From the NCBI GenBank assembly GCA_947589115.1, contig CANPZP010000008.1, forward strand, positions 1 to 45,486: a stretch of DNA of 45,486 nucleotides, given 5' to 3'. This document shows positions 26,019 to 34,430 of this stretch, one piece after another. The stretch is from Candidatus Gastranaerophilales bacterium. GTDB taxonomy: Bacteria; Cyanobacteriota; Vampirovibrionia; Gastranaerophilales; Gastranaerophilaceae. Position numbers and translations under genes: made by a program. Below the pieces are notes generated by a model. It was not told the DNA's origin. It did no database searches and saw only the letters and a list, made by a program, of their open reading frames with translations. Every line of letters starts with the position of its first letter. The first letter of the stretch is position 1.

Positions 26019-27719
26019 CTATTCCCCATATAAGTCTTTAAAACATTTTATTTCTTGAGATAATACGGTTAAAATTAAAATGTCGGGTTTATGATTGAGA
26101 ATATCATCTTCAAATCTATTAATCTGCAATTTCTTACTTTCCGTAACATTAAACCGCCTTTTATATACTCTTTGAAAAGACGGTATAATAAAATCAGCAA
26201 GATTTTCCTCGTATGAATTACCAATCATAAAGACGGACAGTTTATTCCGGCTGTTGTCATATGAAACATCTTCGTCTGTCACTTTACCTATTCTAAGCTC
26301 GATAATATTTTTTAAATCTTTATAGATAAAATGCGAATATATTGTATCCAAATACTTTTTACCTATATGAAGCTCACGATATAAACAACCTTTTTCAGGA
26401 TAATTTCTAAAATCTGTTTGTGAATAAACGTCTTTTACTATGTCAAAATCATTTTCATTTAATATATATAAAGAAGGGAAATCTTCTTTTATCCGATTCA
26501 TTAGTTTTTTATACGAAATAAAAGCACCAAGTTCATTCCAATGAACATCTCCTTTTGTATAAGTTATCTCATCTTTTTGTGATTTCAACTCCTTTAACGG
26601 AGAAACTATATAATCCATGTTCCTCTTTTTAGCCCAAACGGAAAAATTTTCTCCGTTATATACTATATTTTTTATTCCCGTAGCCGCACTAAATTCATCA
26701 GGATATATTTCCGGTGACGGCGGGGCAATTAAAATATATAGTTTTATATTATTTTTTTTACAAAAATTATTTAACTTCTTTATATTTACTTCAAATTCTT
26801 CAAACTCATTTTCATATGAAGATACAGCCGCATAGCCAGCATTAAATGCCCAATGAGTCCTTTTGTCAAAATATACGTTTCTCTCATTATATATATCACT
26901 CTCAAGATGAAACCTTATAAAATTATTTATCCTTATTAATTCATTACGAAGGAAAAATCTGTCATTAAACCATTCTTCAAAATTTTTCCCGAAGTTAAAA
27001 TTTATTTCCTTGGTATTTGTGATTAAAGGTTTAAAATTCGCAAGAGTTCTGTTTTCTCTCACGGAAATCTTCTCTTTACTAATATGGCTCATGGGAATAA
27101 ATAACAATATAAAAAATATTGATAAAAATATAATTTTTACCCTGGACTTTTCTTTAACGGTATTAAAATTTGCAGCATAGTCGGATAGTTTATACGCAAA
27201 TAAATATACTAAAACAAATAATATTATTAATATTTTGATATCAACATTAATTGACGAGAAAATATTTATCTTATCAGCAAATGTAATATTAACTACGCTA
27301 TTATTAGGTTTAATGATTAATTCGTTCTTATTACTAAGTATTTGTGCGCCTCTTACCTCTGCCCTTTCATAATCCCGGATTTTAAACTTCCCGTTCTTTA
27401 AATTCATATTTTTTATGGTAAAAGGAACATTAATCGGCAAATTTAATATTACAAGTCTTATTTTCTTAGGATGCTTTGAATCCTTAATCTTAAATTCTAA
27501 ATGTGAAGTATTATCTAAATTTACTTCCTTTACTTCTTGCCTTATTTTATTAAATAAAGTATTGTCTTTTTTATTTAACTGAACTTCAATACTGCAATTA
27601 CCTTTTCCCTCTACATCCATATCAACCGGCATGGGGAGAGGAAACAGCCAATATTTGTTTGTTGCGGCAACGGCTATTATCGTTATTATTAATGCTATTA
27701 TTGCTCTTTTTTTTATCAT
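26019..27719 (-). CDS. AlgJ/AlgX-like SGNH-type acetyltransferase partner, membrane-anchored
   Basis: 566 residues. The N-terminal segment RAIIALIITIIAVAATNKYWLFPL and a second pair of helices near 165-225 (ILIILFVLVYLFAY, IIFLSIFFILLFIPM) anchor it; about 230-566 is the exported SGNH-like domain. Conserved parts seen are SVRENRTLANF, the DHHW-type element TKGDVHWNELGA (Asp-His) and FMIGNSYEEN (Ser). These give the Ser-His-Asp set of AlgX/AlgJ/PatB-type acyltransferases. It is the first gene of a two-gene operon with the MBOAT protein. The ribosome site is weak. Confidence 0.82.
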   Translation of the reverse strand: MIKKRAIIALIITIIAVAATNKYWLFPLPMPVDMDVEGKGNCSIEVQLNKKDNTLFNKIRQEVKEVNLDNTSHLEFKIKDSKHPKKIRLVILNLPINVPFTIKNMNLKNGKFKIRDYERAEVRGAQILSNKNELIIKPNNSVVNITFADKINIFSSINVDIKILIILFVLVYLFAYKLSDYAANFNTVKEKSRVKIIFLSIFFILLFIPMSHISKEKISVRENRTLANFKPLITNTKEINFNFGKNFEEWFNDRFFLRNELIRINNFIRFHLESDIYNERNVYFDKRTHWAFNAGYAAVSSYENEFEEFEVNIKKLNNFCKKNNIKLYILIAPPSPEIYPDEFSAATGIKNIVYNGENFSVWAKKRNMDYIVSPLKELKSQKDEITYTKGDVHWNELGAFISYKKLMNRIKEDFPSLYILNENDFDIVKDVYSQTDFRNYPEKGCLYRELHIGKKYLDTIYSHFIYKDLKNIIELRIGKVTDEDVSYDNSRNKLSVFMIGNSYEENLADFIIPSFQRVYKRRFNVTESKKLQINRFEDDILNHKPDILILTVLSQEIKCFKDLYGE

Positions 27720-27901
27720 TTAATAATGTGAATCAATAAAGACTCTTCCTCTTTTACCTATTTTTAATATCTTTTTTTATATAAATTACCCTTATAAATT
27801 ATACAATAGCATACTAGAATATCTTTTTCAAATAATTTAGATATTTTTAAGGGGTAACACTCTTTTAAGGAAAATATAAAATAATTTTACAAGGAGTGAT
27901 T

Positions 27902-28219
27902 ATGGATTCACAAAAATTATTTGGAAAAAGAATAAAAGAACTAAGAAAGATTAAAGGTTTAACCCAAGAAGAATTATCAGAGAAATTAGGAGTATTTCAA
28001 AAACAAATAGGTAATATAGAAACCGGAACAACTTTTACAACAATGAAAAATATAGAAAAACTTGCCCAAATTTTTAATGTGGAAATTGCGGATTTATTTG
28101 AATTTAATCACCAAAAATCAAGAAAAGAAATAACAGACGAAATAAATAAATATATACTTGATGCATCGGATAAAAATTTAAGAACTATCTATCGGGTTAT
28201 TAAAGAGATAGTAAAATAA
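27902..28219 (+). CDS. XRE-family transcriptional regulator
   Basis: 105 residues. A Cro/CI helix-turn-helix at about 5-60 (GKRIKELRKIKGLTQEELSEKLGVFQKQIGNIETG) and a C-terminal helical tail. ATG 27902 follows AAGGAG by five bases; the GTG at 27896 overlaps the ribosome site itself. Upstream, TTTTTAAGG and TTTTAAGG are directly repeated (27844-27880), possibly its own operator. Monocistronic; target unknown. Confidence 0.85.
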   Translation: MDSQKLFGKRIKELRKIKGLTQEELSEKLGVFQKQIGNIETGTTFTTMKNIEKLAQIFNVEIADLFEFNHQKSRKEITDEINKYILDASDKNLRTIYRVIKEIVK

Positions 28220-28225
28220 AGTACT

Positions 28226-28256
28226 AAAAAAGGCGCAAATATGCGCCTTTTATATT
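28226..28256 (+). terminator. Intrinsic terminator, usable from both sides
   Basis: GGCGCA-AATA-TGCGCC flanked by AAAAAA and TTTTATATTT. It lies between the converging regulator gene and the 113-residue gene. Confidence 0.88.
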
Positions 28257-28272
28257 TAAAAATTTGTGATAA

Positions 28273-28614
28273 CTACCTTCCTTTTGTTATTAAAGTTTTA
28301 ATCGGATTTTTAACTTTTTCAAGGAAAATAATTACTTCTTTACCGGCTTCTTCAGTTATTTCTACAGCGCCGTGAGCATTTAAGAAATTGTATTTACCTT
28401 GAGGATTGACAGGTTTTAATTTTTTACCGATAATTTCACCGACATTTTTAAGTATTTTATTAACATTATCGGAATTAATAGCACCAAAAGAATCGAACTC
28501 CGCACCGTTTTTTACGAATGTATCAAGAATTTTTTCTTTATTTACTTTATTAGCAACTAATTTAACACTTTCAACCGCATTCGTCGGATTAAACCTTACT
28601 ACACCTACATTCAT
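28273..28614 (-). CDS. Small basic protein of unknown function
   Basis: 113 residues, MNVGVVRFNPTNAVESVKLV..., basic, no signal peptide or membrane helix, no family recognised. It has mixed helix and strand, including FLNAHGAVEITEEAGKEVIIFLEKV. AAAGGAG lies nine bases before ATG; an overlapping earlier ATG is followed at once by a stop. Probably monocistronic. The style (short, Asn/Lys-rich) recurs in other orphan proteins of this window. Confidence 0.65.
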   Translation of the reverse strand: MNVGVVRFNPTNAVESVKLVANKVNKEKILDTFVKNGAEFDSFGAINSDNVNKILKNVGEIIGKKLKPVNPQGKYNFLNAHGAVEITEEAGKEVIIFLEKVKNPIKTLITKGR

Positions 28615-28710
28615 TACATATTACTCCTTTATCTGTTATTCAAGCTTATAAAAACAAATGAAGAAGAAAAAATTACATAATTAAAATTCATTGTTACAAT
28701 ACTTAATAAA

Positions 28711-28733
28711 AAAGAGCGGATAAACCGCTCTTT
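28711..28733 (-). terminator. Intrinsic terminator of pckA
   Basis: AAAGAGCGG/CCGCTCTTT stem with a five-base loop. The minus strand continues TTTTTTATTAAG, 20 bases past the pckA stop. Confidence 0.88.
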
Positions 28734-28754
28734 CAACATATAGATAATAAATTA

Positions 28755-30353
28755 TTAAACTCTGACTTTTGGTTTAGGACCTGCATTAACAATTTCAGCA
28801 GGCATATTAGGATATTTAGCCTTAAAGTTATCTTCAAACATTTGAGCAAGTTTATTTGCAGATTCGTCATATGCATTTTTATCTGACCACATACCTCTTG
28901 CATCAAGCATTTCATCAGGTACATTGGGGCAGTTTGAAGGATAATCTACATTAAATACATCATGATGTTTAAATTCAATATTATCAAATGAACCGTTTAA
29001 TGCAGCTGTAACCATAGCTCTTGTGTAACTTAACTTCATACGTTTAGCACCTGAAGCTGCGCTTCCGCCTGCCCATCCGGTATTTACCAAGTAAACCTGC
29101 GTACCGTATTTATCAAGTTTGTCGCCTAACATTTTAGCATATACTGAAGCATCCATAGGCATAAACGGTTCTCCGAATAATGTTGAGAATGTAGGCTGAG
29201 GTTCCGTTACACCACGTTCCGTTCCTGCTAATTTTGAAGTAAAGCCTGTAACAAAGTGATACATAGCTGCATTTTTATTTAATCTTGATATCGGAGGTAA
29301 TACACCAAATGCGTCAGCTGTTAAGAAAACAACAACTTTAGGTATTCCGCCTTTAGATGGTACTTGAGCATTGTTAATGTATTCAATAGGATAACCAACA
29401 CGAGTATTTTCTGTTAAACTTCCGTCATTAAAATCAAATTCTCTTGTTGTATCATTCATAATTACATTTTCAACCAATGAACCAAATTTAATTGCGTTAT
29501 ATATATCCGGTTCATGTTCTGCTGAAAGGTTAATACATTTTGCGTAGCAGCCGCCTTCAAAGTTAAATACACCGTCAGGTGACCAGCCGTGTTCATCGTC
29601 GCCGATTAATTTTCTTGCAGGATCAGCTGATAATGTTGTTTTACCTGTTCCTGATAATCCGAAGAATACTGCTGTTTCGCCCGTTACAGGGTCCATATTT
29701 GCACTGCAGTGCATTGGAAGTACATTTTCTTTTGTCATTACATAGTTCATTGTAGCGAATACTGATTTTTTAATTTCGCCTGAATATTGAGAACCGCAAA
29801 TGATAATTGTATGTGCTTCATAGTCTATAGCTATACAAGCTTCAGAGTTAACTCCGTCAACTTCAGGGTCGCATTTGTAACCGGGAGCGCAAAGTATTGT
29901 ATAATCAGCTTCACCGTAGTTTGCAAGTTCTTCTTGAGAAGGTCTGATTAATAATTGGTGTATAAATAAGTTTTGGCTTGCAAGTTCATTAATTACTCTG
30001 AATTTTTTTGTATATTTTTTATCAGCACCTGCAAAACCGTCAAATATAAATACTTCTCTATTTTCTAAGTATGCTGCGATTTTGCCTTTTATAGAGTTAA
30101 ATTTTTCTCTTGAAATAGGACGGTTTACTTTTCCCCATGCTATTTCGTTGTGTATTGTGTCTGTATCAACAATAAATTTGTCTTTAGGAGAACGTCCCGT
30201 ATATTTACCTGTTGTTACAACTAAAGCGCCTGTATTACTTAATTTGCCTTCGCCTCTTGCCAATGCTCTTTCCGTTAATTCAGCAGGCGTAAGGTTTCTG
30301 TAAACTGCTTTCGGGTTTATAATACCCCATTGTTCAATTCCGTATGTTTCCAT
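28755..30353 (-). CDS. pckA: Phosphoenolpyruvate carboxykinase (ATP)
   Basis: 532 residues, the usual length. It interconverts oxaloacetate plus ATP with PEP plus CO2 plus ADP. Seen are the P-loop FFGLSGTGKTTLSADP (kinase-1a), the metal-binding IGDDEHGWS, NTGWAGGSAASGAKRMKLSYTRA and the substrate-binding YTGRSPKDKF near the N-terminus. AGGAGG precedes the ATG and the gene is monocistronic. In anaerobic gut bacteria it commonly runs toward oxaloacetate to feed mixed-acid fermentation; that direction here is inference. Confidence 0.96.
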   Translation of the reverse strand: METYGIEQWGIINPKAVYRNLTPAELTERALARGEGKLSNTGALVVTTGKYTGRSPKDKFIVDTDTIHNEIAWGKVNRPISREKFNSIKGKIAAYLENREVFIFDGFAGADKKYTKKFRVINELASQNLFIHQLLIRPSQEELANYGEADYTILCAPGYKCDPEVDGVNSEACIAIDYEAHTIIICGSQYSGEIKKSVFATMNYVMTKENVLPMHCSANMDPVTGETAVFFGLSGTGKTTLSADPARKLIGDDEHGWSPDGVFNFEGGCYAKCINLSAEHEPDIYNAIKFGSLVENVIMNDTTREFDFNDGSLTENTRVGYPIEYINNAQVPSKGGIPKVVVFLTADAFGVLPPISRLNKNAAMYHFVTGFTSKLAGTERGVTEPQPTFSTLFGEPFMPMDASVYAKMLGDKLDKYGTQVYLVNTGWAGGSAASGAKRMKLSYTRAMVTAALNGSFDNIEFKHHDVFNVDYPSNCPNVPDEMLDARGMWSDKNAYDESANKLAQMFEDNFKAKYPNMPAEIVNAGPKPKVRV

Positions 30354-30449
30354 GCTAATGTTCCTCCTTATGTTTATTTAATCTTAGAATAACACAAAAG
30401 TAAAAATTTGTAAGACTCCATAAGAAAGAATAACATTAATTCTTTTTAA

Positions 30450-30734
30450 TTAATTTTGCAGTTTATCAAGAAGATTCTTAATCTCTTCTATTTTTTGTTT
30501 CGCATCCGGATTATCTTTAAATGAATCCATAACACAATTTTCCATGTGTTTTTTTAATATATTGCTTTCAATGTGCTTAACGGCAGAGCGAACAGCTTTT
30601 AATTGGATTATTATATCAGGACAATACCTTCTGTCCTCTATCATTTTTTTTATTCCCTCAAGCTGTCCGATTGCCCTGTTAAGCCTTGGTATTTCCGATT
30701 TATGACACGGATTCTTTTCTTTGTTTTCATTCAT
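30450..30734 (-). CDS. csoR: CsoR-type copper-sensing repressor
   Basis: 94 residues of the CsoR/RcnR (DUF156) fold. The Cu(I) ligand set C38-H63-C67 (RRYCPDI; KKHMENC) has the CsoR spacing, not that of RcnR (nickel/cobalt) or FrmR (formaldehyde). It releases its operator on metal binding. ATG overlaps by one base the stop of an upstream 39-residue Cys-rich gene, and two palindromes with the CsoR-type pattern lie at that gene's promoter, so the pair is probably autoregulated. No copper ATPase gene is adjacent. Confidence 0.87.
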   Translation of the reverse strand: MNENKEKNPCHKSEIPRLNRAIGQLEGIKKMIEDRRYCPDIIIQLKAVRSAVKHIESNILKKHMENCVMDSFKDNPDAKQKIEEIKNLLDKLQN

Positions 30735-30853
30735 TATTTTTCTTCTTTTTTTTCATCTTCTTTCGGGCAGCAGCACGTATTTTCGTCGCATTTACAATTT
30801 TCACCGCAAGTACAGTTTTCACATTTACATTTGGGATTAGAACATTTTGACAT
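30734..30853 (-). CDS. Metallothionein-like 10-cysteine peptide
   Basis: A 39-residue gene with AAAGGAG before ATG. The protein starts MSKCSNPKCKCENCTCGENC and has Cys at 4, 9, 11, 14, 16, 20, 22, 27, 28 and 29 (CxC, CxxCxC, CxC, CCC), then a Lys/Glu tail. It has no aromatic residues, as in metallothioneins, so a soft-metal (Cu, Zn, Cd) buffer is likely. The TAATG overlap with csoR and the two CsoR-type operators tie it to copper. I do not recognise a named family; a 30-residue Cys-rich domain this short could not be assigned by fold. Confidence 0.8.
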   Translation of the reverse strand: MSKCSNPKCKCENCTCGENCKCDENTCCCPKEDEKKEEK

Positions 30854-30871
30854 ATATTTCTCCTTTTATTT

Positions 30872-30888
30872 ATACCCCTTTGGGGTAT
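30872..30888. promoter_or_regulatory. CsoR-type operator, promoter-proximal copy
   Basis: ATACCCCTTTGGGGTAT is a perfect inverted repeat of the TACCC-N-GGGTA type recognised by CsoR proteins. It lies about 19 bases upstream of the Cys-rich peptide start. Confidence 0.82.
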
Positions 30889-30906
30889 TTGTATTATATT
30901 ATTAAT

Positions 30907-30923
30907 ATACCCTATAGGGGTAT
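30907..30923. promoter_or_regulatory. CsoR-type operator, distal copy
   Basis: ATACCCTATAGGGGTAT, near-perfect dyad. Between the two operators the minus strand has TATAAT (about 30893-30898), so the pair straddles the -10 and would shut the promoter when both are bound. Confidence 0.8.
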
Positions 30924-30973
30924 AATTTTCGACATGAAAATACTTAATTTTTATTAATTTTTACAATTTTTCA

Positions 30974-31022
30974 TAAAAAAACATCCGAAATAAAATTTCA
31001 GAGAAATTTTTATTAAGGATGT
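30974..31022 (-). terminator. Intrinsic terminator of the rubrerythrin gene
   Basis: ACATCC/GGATGT closes a long AT stem (AATAAAAATTTC/GAAATTTTATT). The minus strand ends TTTTTTTATG. Confidence 0.85.
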
Positions 31023-31031
31023 CTTTCAATA

Positions 31032-31571
31032 CTAATAATTTTTTGGTTTTTCAAAGAAGAAGCTTTTCGGATGTGCGCAAACGGGACAAGTTTCTACGGC
31101 ACTTGAGCCTTTATATGAATATCCGCAATTAGCGCATTCCCAAACAATTTCATTTTCTTTTTGAAAGACTGTTTGATTTTGAATATTTTCGAATAATTTT
31201 CTGTATCTTTCTTCGTGGTCTTTTTCAATTTGAGCTACTTTTTCAAAGAGGAAAGCTATTTCATTAAATCCCTCTTCTTTAGCTTCTTTTGCAAATTGAG
31301 CATACATTTGAGTCCACTCATAGTTTTCACCCTTAGCTGCATCTTCAAGATTATCTATTGTGGAAGGAAGTTTACCGCCGTGAAGAAGTTTAAACCATAT
31401 TTTAGCGTGTTCTTTTTCGTTGTTTGCGGTTTCTTCAAATATTTTACTTATTTGAACATAACCGTCTTTTTTTGCCTGAGAAGCATAATAAGTATATTTA
31501 TTTCTCGCTTGCGATTCACCCGAAAATGCTTCCGTTAAATTTTTTTCTGTCTTTGAGCCTTTTAAATCCAT
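31032..31571 (-). CDS. rbr: Rubrerythrin
   Basis: 179 residues. An N-terminal diiron four-helix bundle ([46 protein letters not shown]) and a C-terminal rubredoxin-like iron centre (CANCGY ... CPVCAHP). It reduces hydrogen peroxide in anaerobes. I chose ATG 31571 because GGAG sits six bases before it; the ATG four codons earlier (31583) contains that ribosome site. Monocistronic, with its own terminator. Confidence 0.93.
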   Translation of the reverse strand: MDLKGSKTEKNLTEAFSGESQARNKYTYYASQAKKDGYVQISKIFEETANNEKEHAKIWFKLLHGGKLPSTIDNLEDAAKGENYEWTQMYAQFAKEAKEEGFNEIAFLFEKVAQIEKDHEERYRKLFENIQNQTVFQKENEIVWECANCGYSYKGSSAVETCPVCAHPKSFFFEKPKNY

Positions 31572-31766
31572 AGTTTTCTCCATTTATTTATATATGTAAT
31601 TTTGTTGTTTAATTATACCATATTTTTATACCAATGACATATTAAAACTTGCAATCGGTTTTAGAACTGAGTTGTTTTTATTTTTTGCTTAACAAACTTG
31701 TACAAATTAGCAATTTTTTAATAATAAAAGTGTTTATTAATGTAAGAGAGAAACAGAGGATATTTT

Positions 31767-32303
31767 ATGACACAACCATTATCGAATGTAGATTACAGCA
31801 GAAATTTTAATATTAATAACGGAACAAATTATCAAGACTCCGTAATTAAAGATGAAAGCGAATTTAATTCGCTTTGCGGTATTGTCAAAACCAAATTGGA
31901 TGATAATACAACAATATTTTTAACAATAAACTCCCATCAAATTGATGATTATAAGGGAAAAAGTCTTGAAGATTTATATAATGAAAATAAGCTTCTAAGC
32001 TACAGTTTAGATACAAATAATGACGGTCAAGAGGACTATACCTGCCATATAGACAAAGAGGACGGAAATACTGAAAATGTATTTATAAATGACTCTATGG
32101 TCACATATGTTTATAATAATGAAAATAATTTAACGGAAGTAAAAGAGCAAAAGAAGGATGAACACGGAAATACACAAGTATATACAGATGAAAATTTAAG
32201 CGGTAATGCTGAAAAAAGTAAAACACCGAATGTACTTAGAGGAATATTAGCTACTTTAAATATTGCAAATTATATAAACAAAAAATTTGATAATTCTCTA
32301 TAA
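31767..32303 (+). CDS. Acidic protein of unknown function
   Basis: 178 residues, Asn/Asp-rich, not recognised. It begins MTQPLSNVDYSRNFNINNG and contains an EF-hand-like stretch DTNNDGQEDYTCHIDKEDGN (about 89-108) that might bind calcium. There is no signal peptide. AGAGGA precedes ATG. It is followed 39 bases later by a 67-residue gene on the same strand with its own ribosome site. Confidence 0.7.
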   Translation: MTQPLSNVDYSRNFNINNGTNYQDSVIKDESEFNSLCGIVKTKLDDNTTIFLTINSHQIDDYKGKSLEDLYNENKLLSYSLDTNNDGQEDYTCHIDKEDGNTENVFINDSMVTYVYNNENNLTEVKEQKKDEHGNTQVYTDENLSGNAEKSKTPNVLRGILATLNIANYINKKFDNSL

Positions 32304-32342
32304 TATTTTTATGTAGTATCATAAAAATAAAAGGAGAAATTT

Positions 32343-32546
32343 ATGTATCACGTTATAACAGAAAAAGATTATTCCGAATTTTCAAGAAAACAAATCGGAG
32401 AATACACCGACTTTGATAAAGCGCTGGAAGTTGCACAAAAAGCAATAGAAGGTAAAGAGGGTGTAAGATATGTTATAGAAAAGACCGACGGACACGTAGA
32501 CAGCTACGGAAATCAAATCGTTACGGTTGTTGCCGAGAGTGAATAA
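32343..32546 (+). CDS. Small protein of unknown function
   Basis: 67 residues (MYHVITEKDYSEFSRKQIGE...) with a strong AAAAGGAG ribosome site. The pattern strand-helix-strand-strand (FDKALEVAQKAIEG, VRYVIEKTDG, NQIVTVVAES) looks like a compact alpha/beta domain. It converges on the OppD-like gene, with only five bases between them. No homologue recognised. Confidence 0.68.
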   Translation: MYHVITEKDYSEFSRKQIGEYTDFDKALEVAQKAIEGKEGVRYVIEKTDGHVDSYGNQIVTVVAESE

Positions 32547-32551
32547 TCGAT

Positions 32552-33502
32552 TTATTTATATAACCAGCACACAACATCTGAATTATTAATTTTATAAACC
32601 GGCGGAAATTTTAAAGAACAAATTTCCGTTTTATATTTACATCTTGGTTCAAAAGGACAGCCGGGGAAATAGTCCTTCACTGAAGGAGGCTGACCTTCAA
32701 CAGGTTCAAGCTGCGATGAATTAAAATCGGGCAAAGCATTAATTAAAGCTTTTGTATAAGGATGTTTCGGATTTTGGAAAAGTTCCGAAGAGGATGAATA
32801 TTCAACAATTCGCCCGTTATACATTACTGCCGTTTTATCCGCAGTTTCGTATACGAGTGCAAAATCATGCGATATAAAAATAAAAGCGGTGCCTAACTCT
32901 CTTCTTATTTCTTTTAACAATTCAATAATTTGAGCTTGAACAGTTACATCAAGCGCCGTCGTTGGTTCATCGGCTATAATTATTTTTGAATTGCAGGCAA
33001 TTGCCATTGCAATAATAACTCTTTGCCTCATTCCTCCTGAAAATTCGTGCGGATATGAATTTAATCTTGATTCTGCATCGGGGATTCTTACCCGTTCTAA
33101 GACTTCAACCGCAACCTTTTTAGCTTCATCTCCTTTTAAGCCCTGATGAACTTCTATAATTTCAGTAAGCTGAGAACCTATTGTGTACAAAGGATTTAAA
33201 GAGGTCATAGGGTCTTGAGGAACTAATGCAATTTCTTTTCCTCTTATTTTAGTCATTTCTTTTAAGGGTAATTTTAACAAATCCTGATTATTATATATTA
33301 TCTCTCCCGATGTGATTTTGGCATTATTCGCAAGAAGCCTTAGTACAGACATAGCCGTAATTGTTTTACCGCAGCCTGATTCCCCCACTATTGCCAGAAT
33401 CTCTCCTGAATCCAATGATAAATTTACATTATAAAGTGCCTGATAATCTTTATCTCGGCTCTGAAACGACAAATTAAGATTCTTTATTTCCAAAATACTC
33501 AT
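32552..33502 (-). CDS. Oligopeptide/dipeptide ABC transporter ATP-binding protein
   Basis: 316 residues, OppD/DppD type. Walker A GESGCGKT, Q-loop PQDPMTSLNPL, signature FSGGMRQRV, Walker B IIADEPTTALD, H-loop ISHDF, and the oligo/dipeptide C-terminal Cys motif CPFEPRCKYKTEICS (often an iron-sulphur site). No permease, substrate-binding protein or OppF is adjacent, so it must be served from elsewhere. It follows dapF and the hydrolase on the same strand. Confidence 0.9.
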   Translation of the reverse strand: MSILEIKNLNLSFQSRDKDYQALYNVNLSLDSGEILAIVGESGCGKTITAMSVLRLLANNAKITSGEIIYNNQDLLKLPLKEMTKIRGKEIALVPQDPMTSLNPLYTIGSQLTEIIEVHQGLKGDEAKKVAVEVLERVRIPDAESRLNSYPHEFSGGMRQRVIIAMAIACNSKIIIADEPTTALDVTVQAQIIELLKEIRRELGTAFIFISHDFALVYETADKTAVMYNGRIVEYSSSSELFQNPKHPYTKALINALPDFNSSQLEPVEGQPPSVKDYFPGCPFEPRCKYKTEICSLKFPPVYKINNSDVVCWLYK

Positions 33503-33567
33503 AAAAAAATATTATATGATATTTTTGTTATTTTCAATCGGTTATGTGTTTTAAATTATCTTCAATC

Positions 33568-34413
33568 TTATACTTCAACTTGTCCCGTAAAAGAAAATTC
33601 AGCATCACCCGACATAAAAACATCAAAATCCGTATTATTCTTTGAACCGTTCCATTCGATAAACAAAGAACCGCCCGGTAAATTTACCTTTACTTTATTA
33701 TCGCAAAGATTATTTAAAATTGCGGCGACAACAGAAGCACATGCCCCCGTACCGCATGCCAGAGTAATAGCACATCCTCTTTCCCATACATCCAGATTTA
33801 TTTCATTTCTTGAAATTATTTTTATAAATTCAACATTTGTTTTTTCGGGGAATAACTTATTTGTTTCAATTTCACCGCCGTATTTCAGTGCTAACTTCTT
33901 AGTATCCCCGTCAGTAATAATTATGCAGTGAGGATTTCCCATACTTACAGCATTTGCCTTAAATACATTATCATCTGTTTTCAAGTCAAAATTGAGGTTA
34001 TTTTCAACATTTACCGGAATTTTAGAAGGTTCTAAGACAGGCTTTGACATATTAACTCTTACTTTTCCGTCATCTAAAATTTTAGGAATAATTGTTCCCG
34101 CCTTTGTTTCAACTGAAAATTCTTTTTTATTTATAAAACCCTTGCTGTAAACATATTTAGCAAAACAGCGCATACCGTTTCCGCACATTTGAGCCACGGA
34201 ACCGTCAGAATTATAGAATATCCAGCCTATATCGGTTTTTTCAGTATTCGGATTAACTATAATTAACCCGTCCGCCCCTATTGAAAAATTTCTTTTGCAC
34301 AACTTTTGCGCTAATTCTGAAGGTGTTTTATTTGTTTTTTTATACTCTTCATAATCTAATATAATAAAATCGTTACCTAATCCTTGCATTTTTGTAAAAT
34401 TAATTAAAGTCAT
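33568..34413 (-). CDS. dapF: Diaminopimelate epimerase
   Basis: 281 residues. It converts LL- to meso-diaminopimelate for lysine and peptidoglycan. The two catalytic cysteines are in QMCGNGMRCFAKY and ACGTGACAS, with the N-terminal FTKMQGLGNDFIILD. Located 17 bases after the GH10-like gene and read in the same direction. Confidence 0.95.
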   Translation of the reverse strand: MTLINFTKMQGLGNDFIILDYEEYKKTNKTPSELAQKLCKRNFSIGADGLIIVNPNTEKTDIGWIFYNSDGSVAQMCGNGMRCFAKYVYSKGFINKKEFSVETKAGTIIPKILDDGKVRVNMSKPVLEPSKIPVNVENNLNFDLKTDDNVFKANAVSMGNPHCIIITDGDTKKLALKYGGEIETNKLFPEKTNVEFIKIISRNEINLDVWERGCAITLACGTGACASVVAAILNNLCDNKVKVNLPGGSLFIEWNGSKNNTDFDVFMSGDAEFSFTGQVEV

Positions 34414-34430
34414 ACTTTTCCTCTTCCTGA

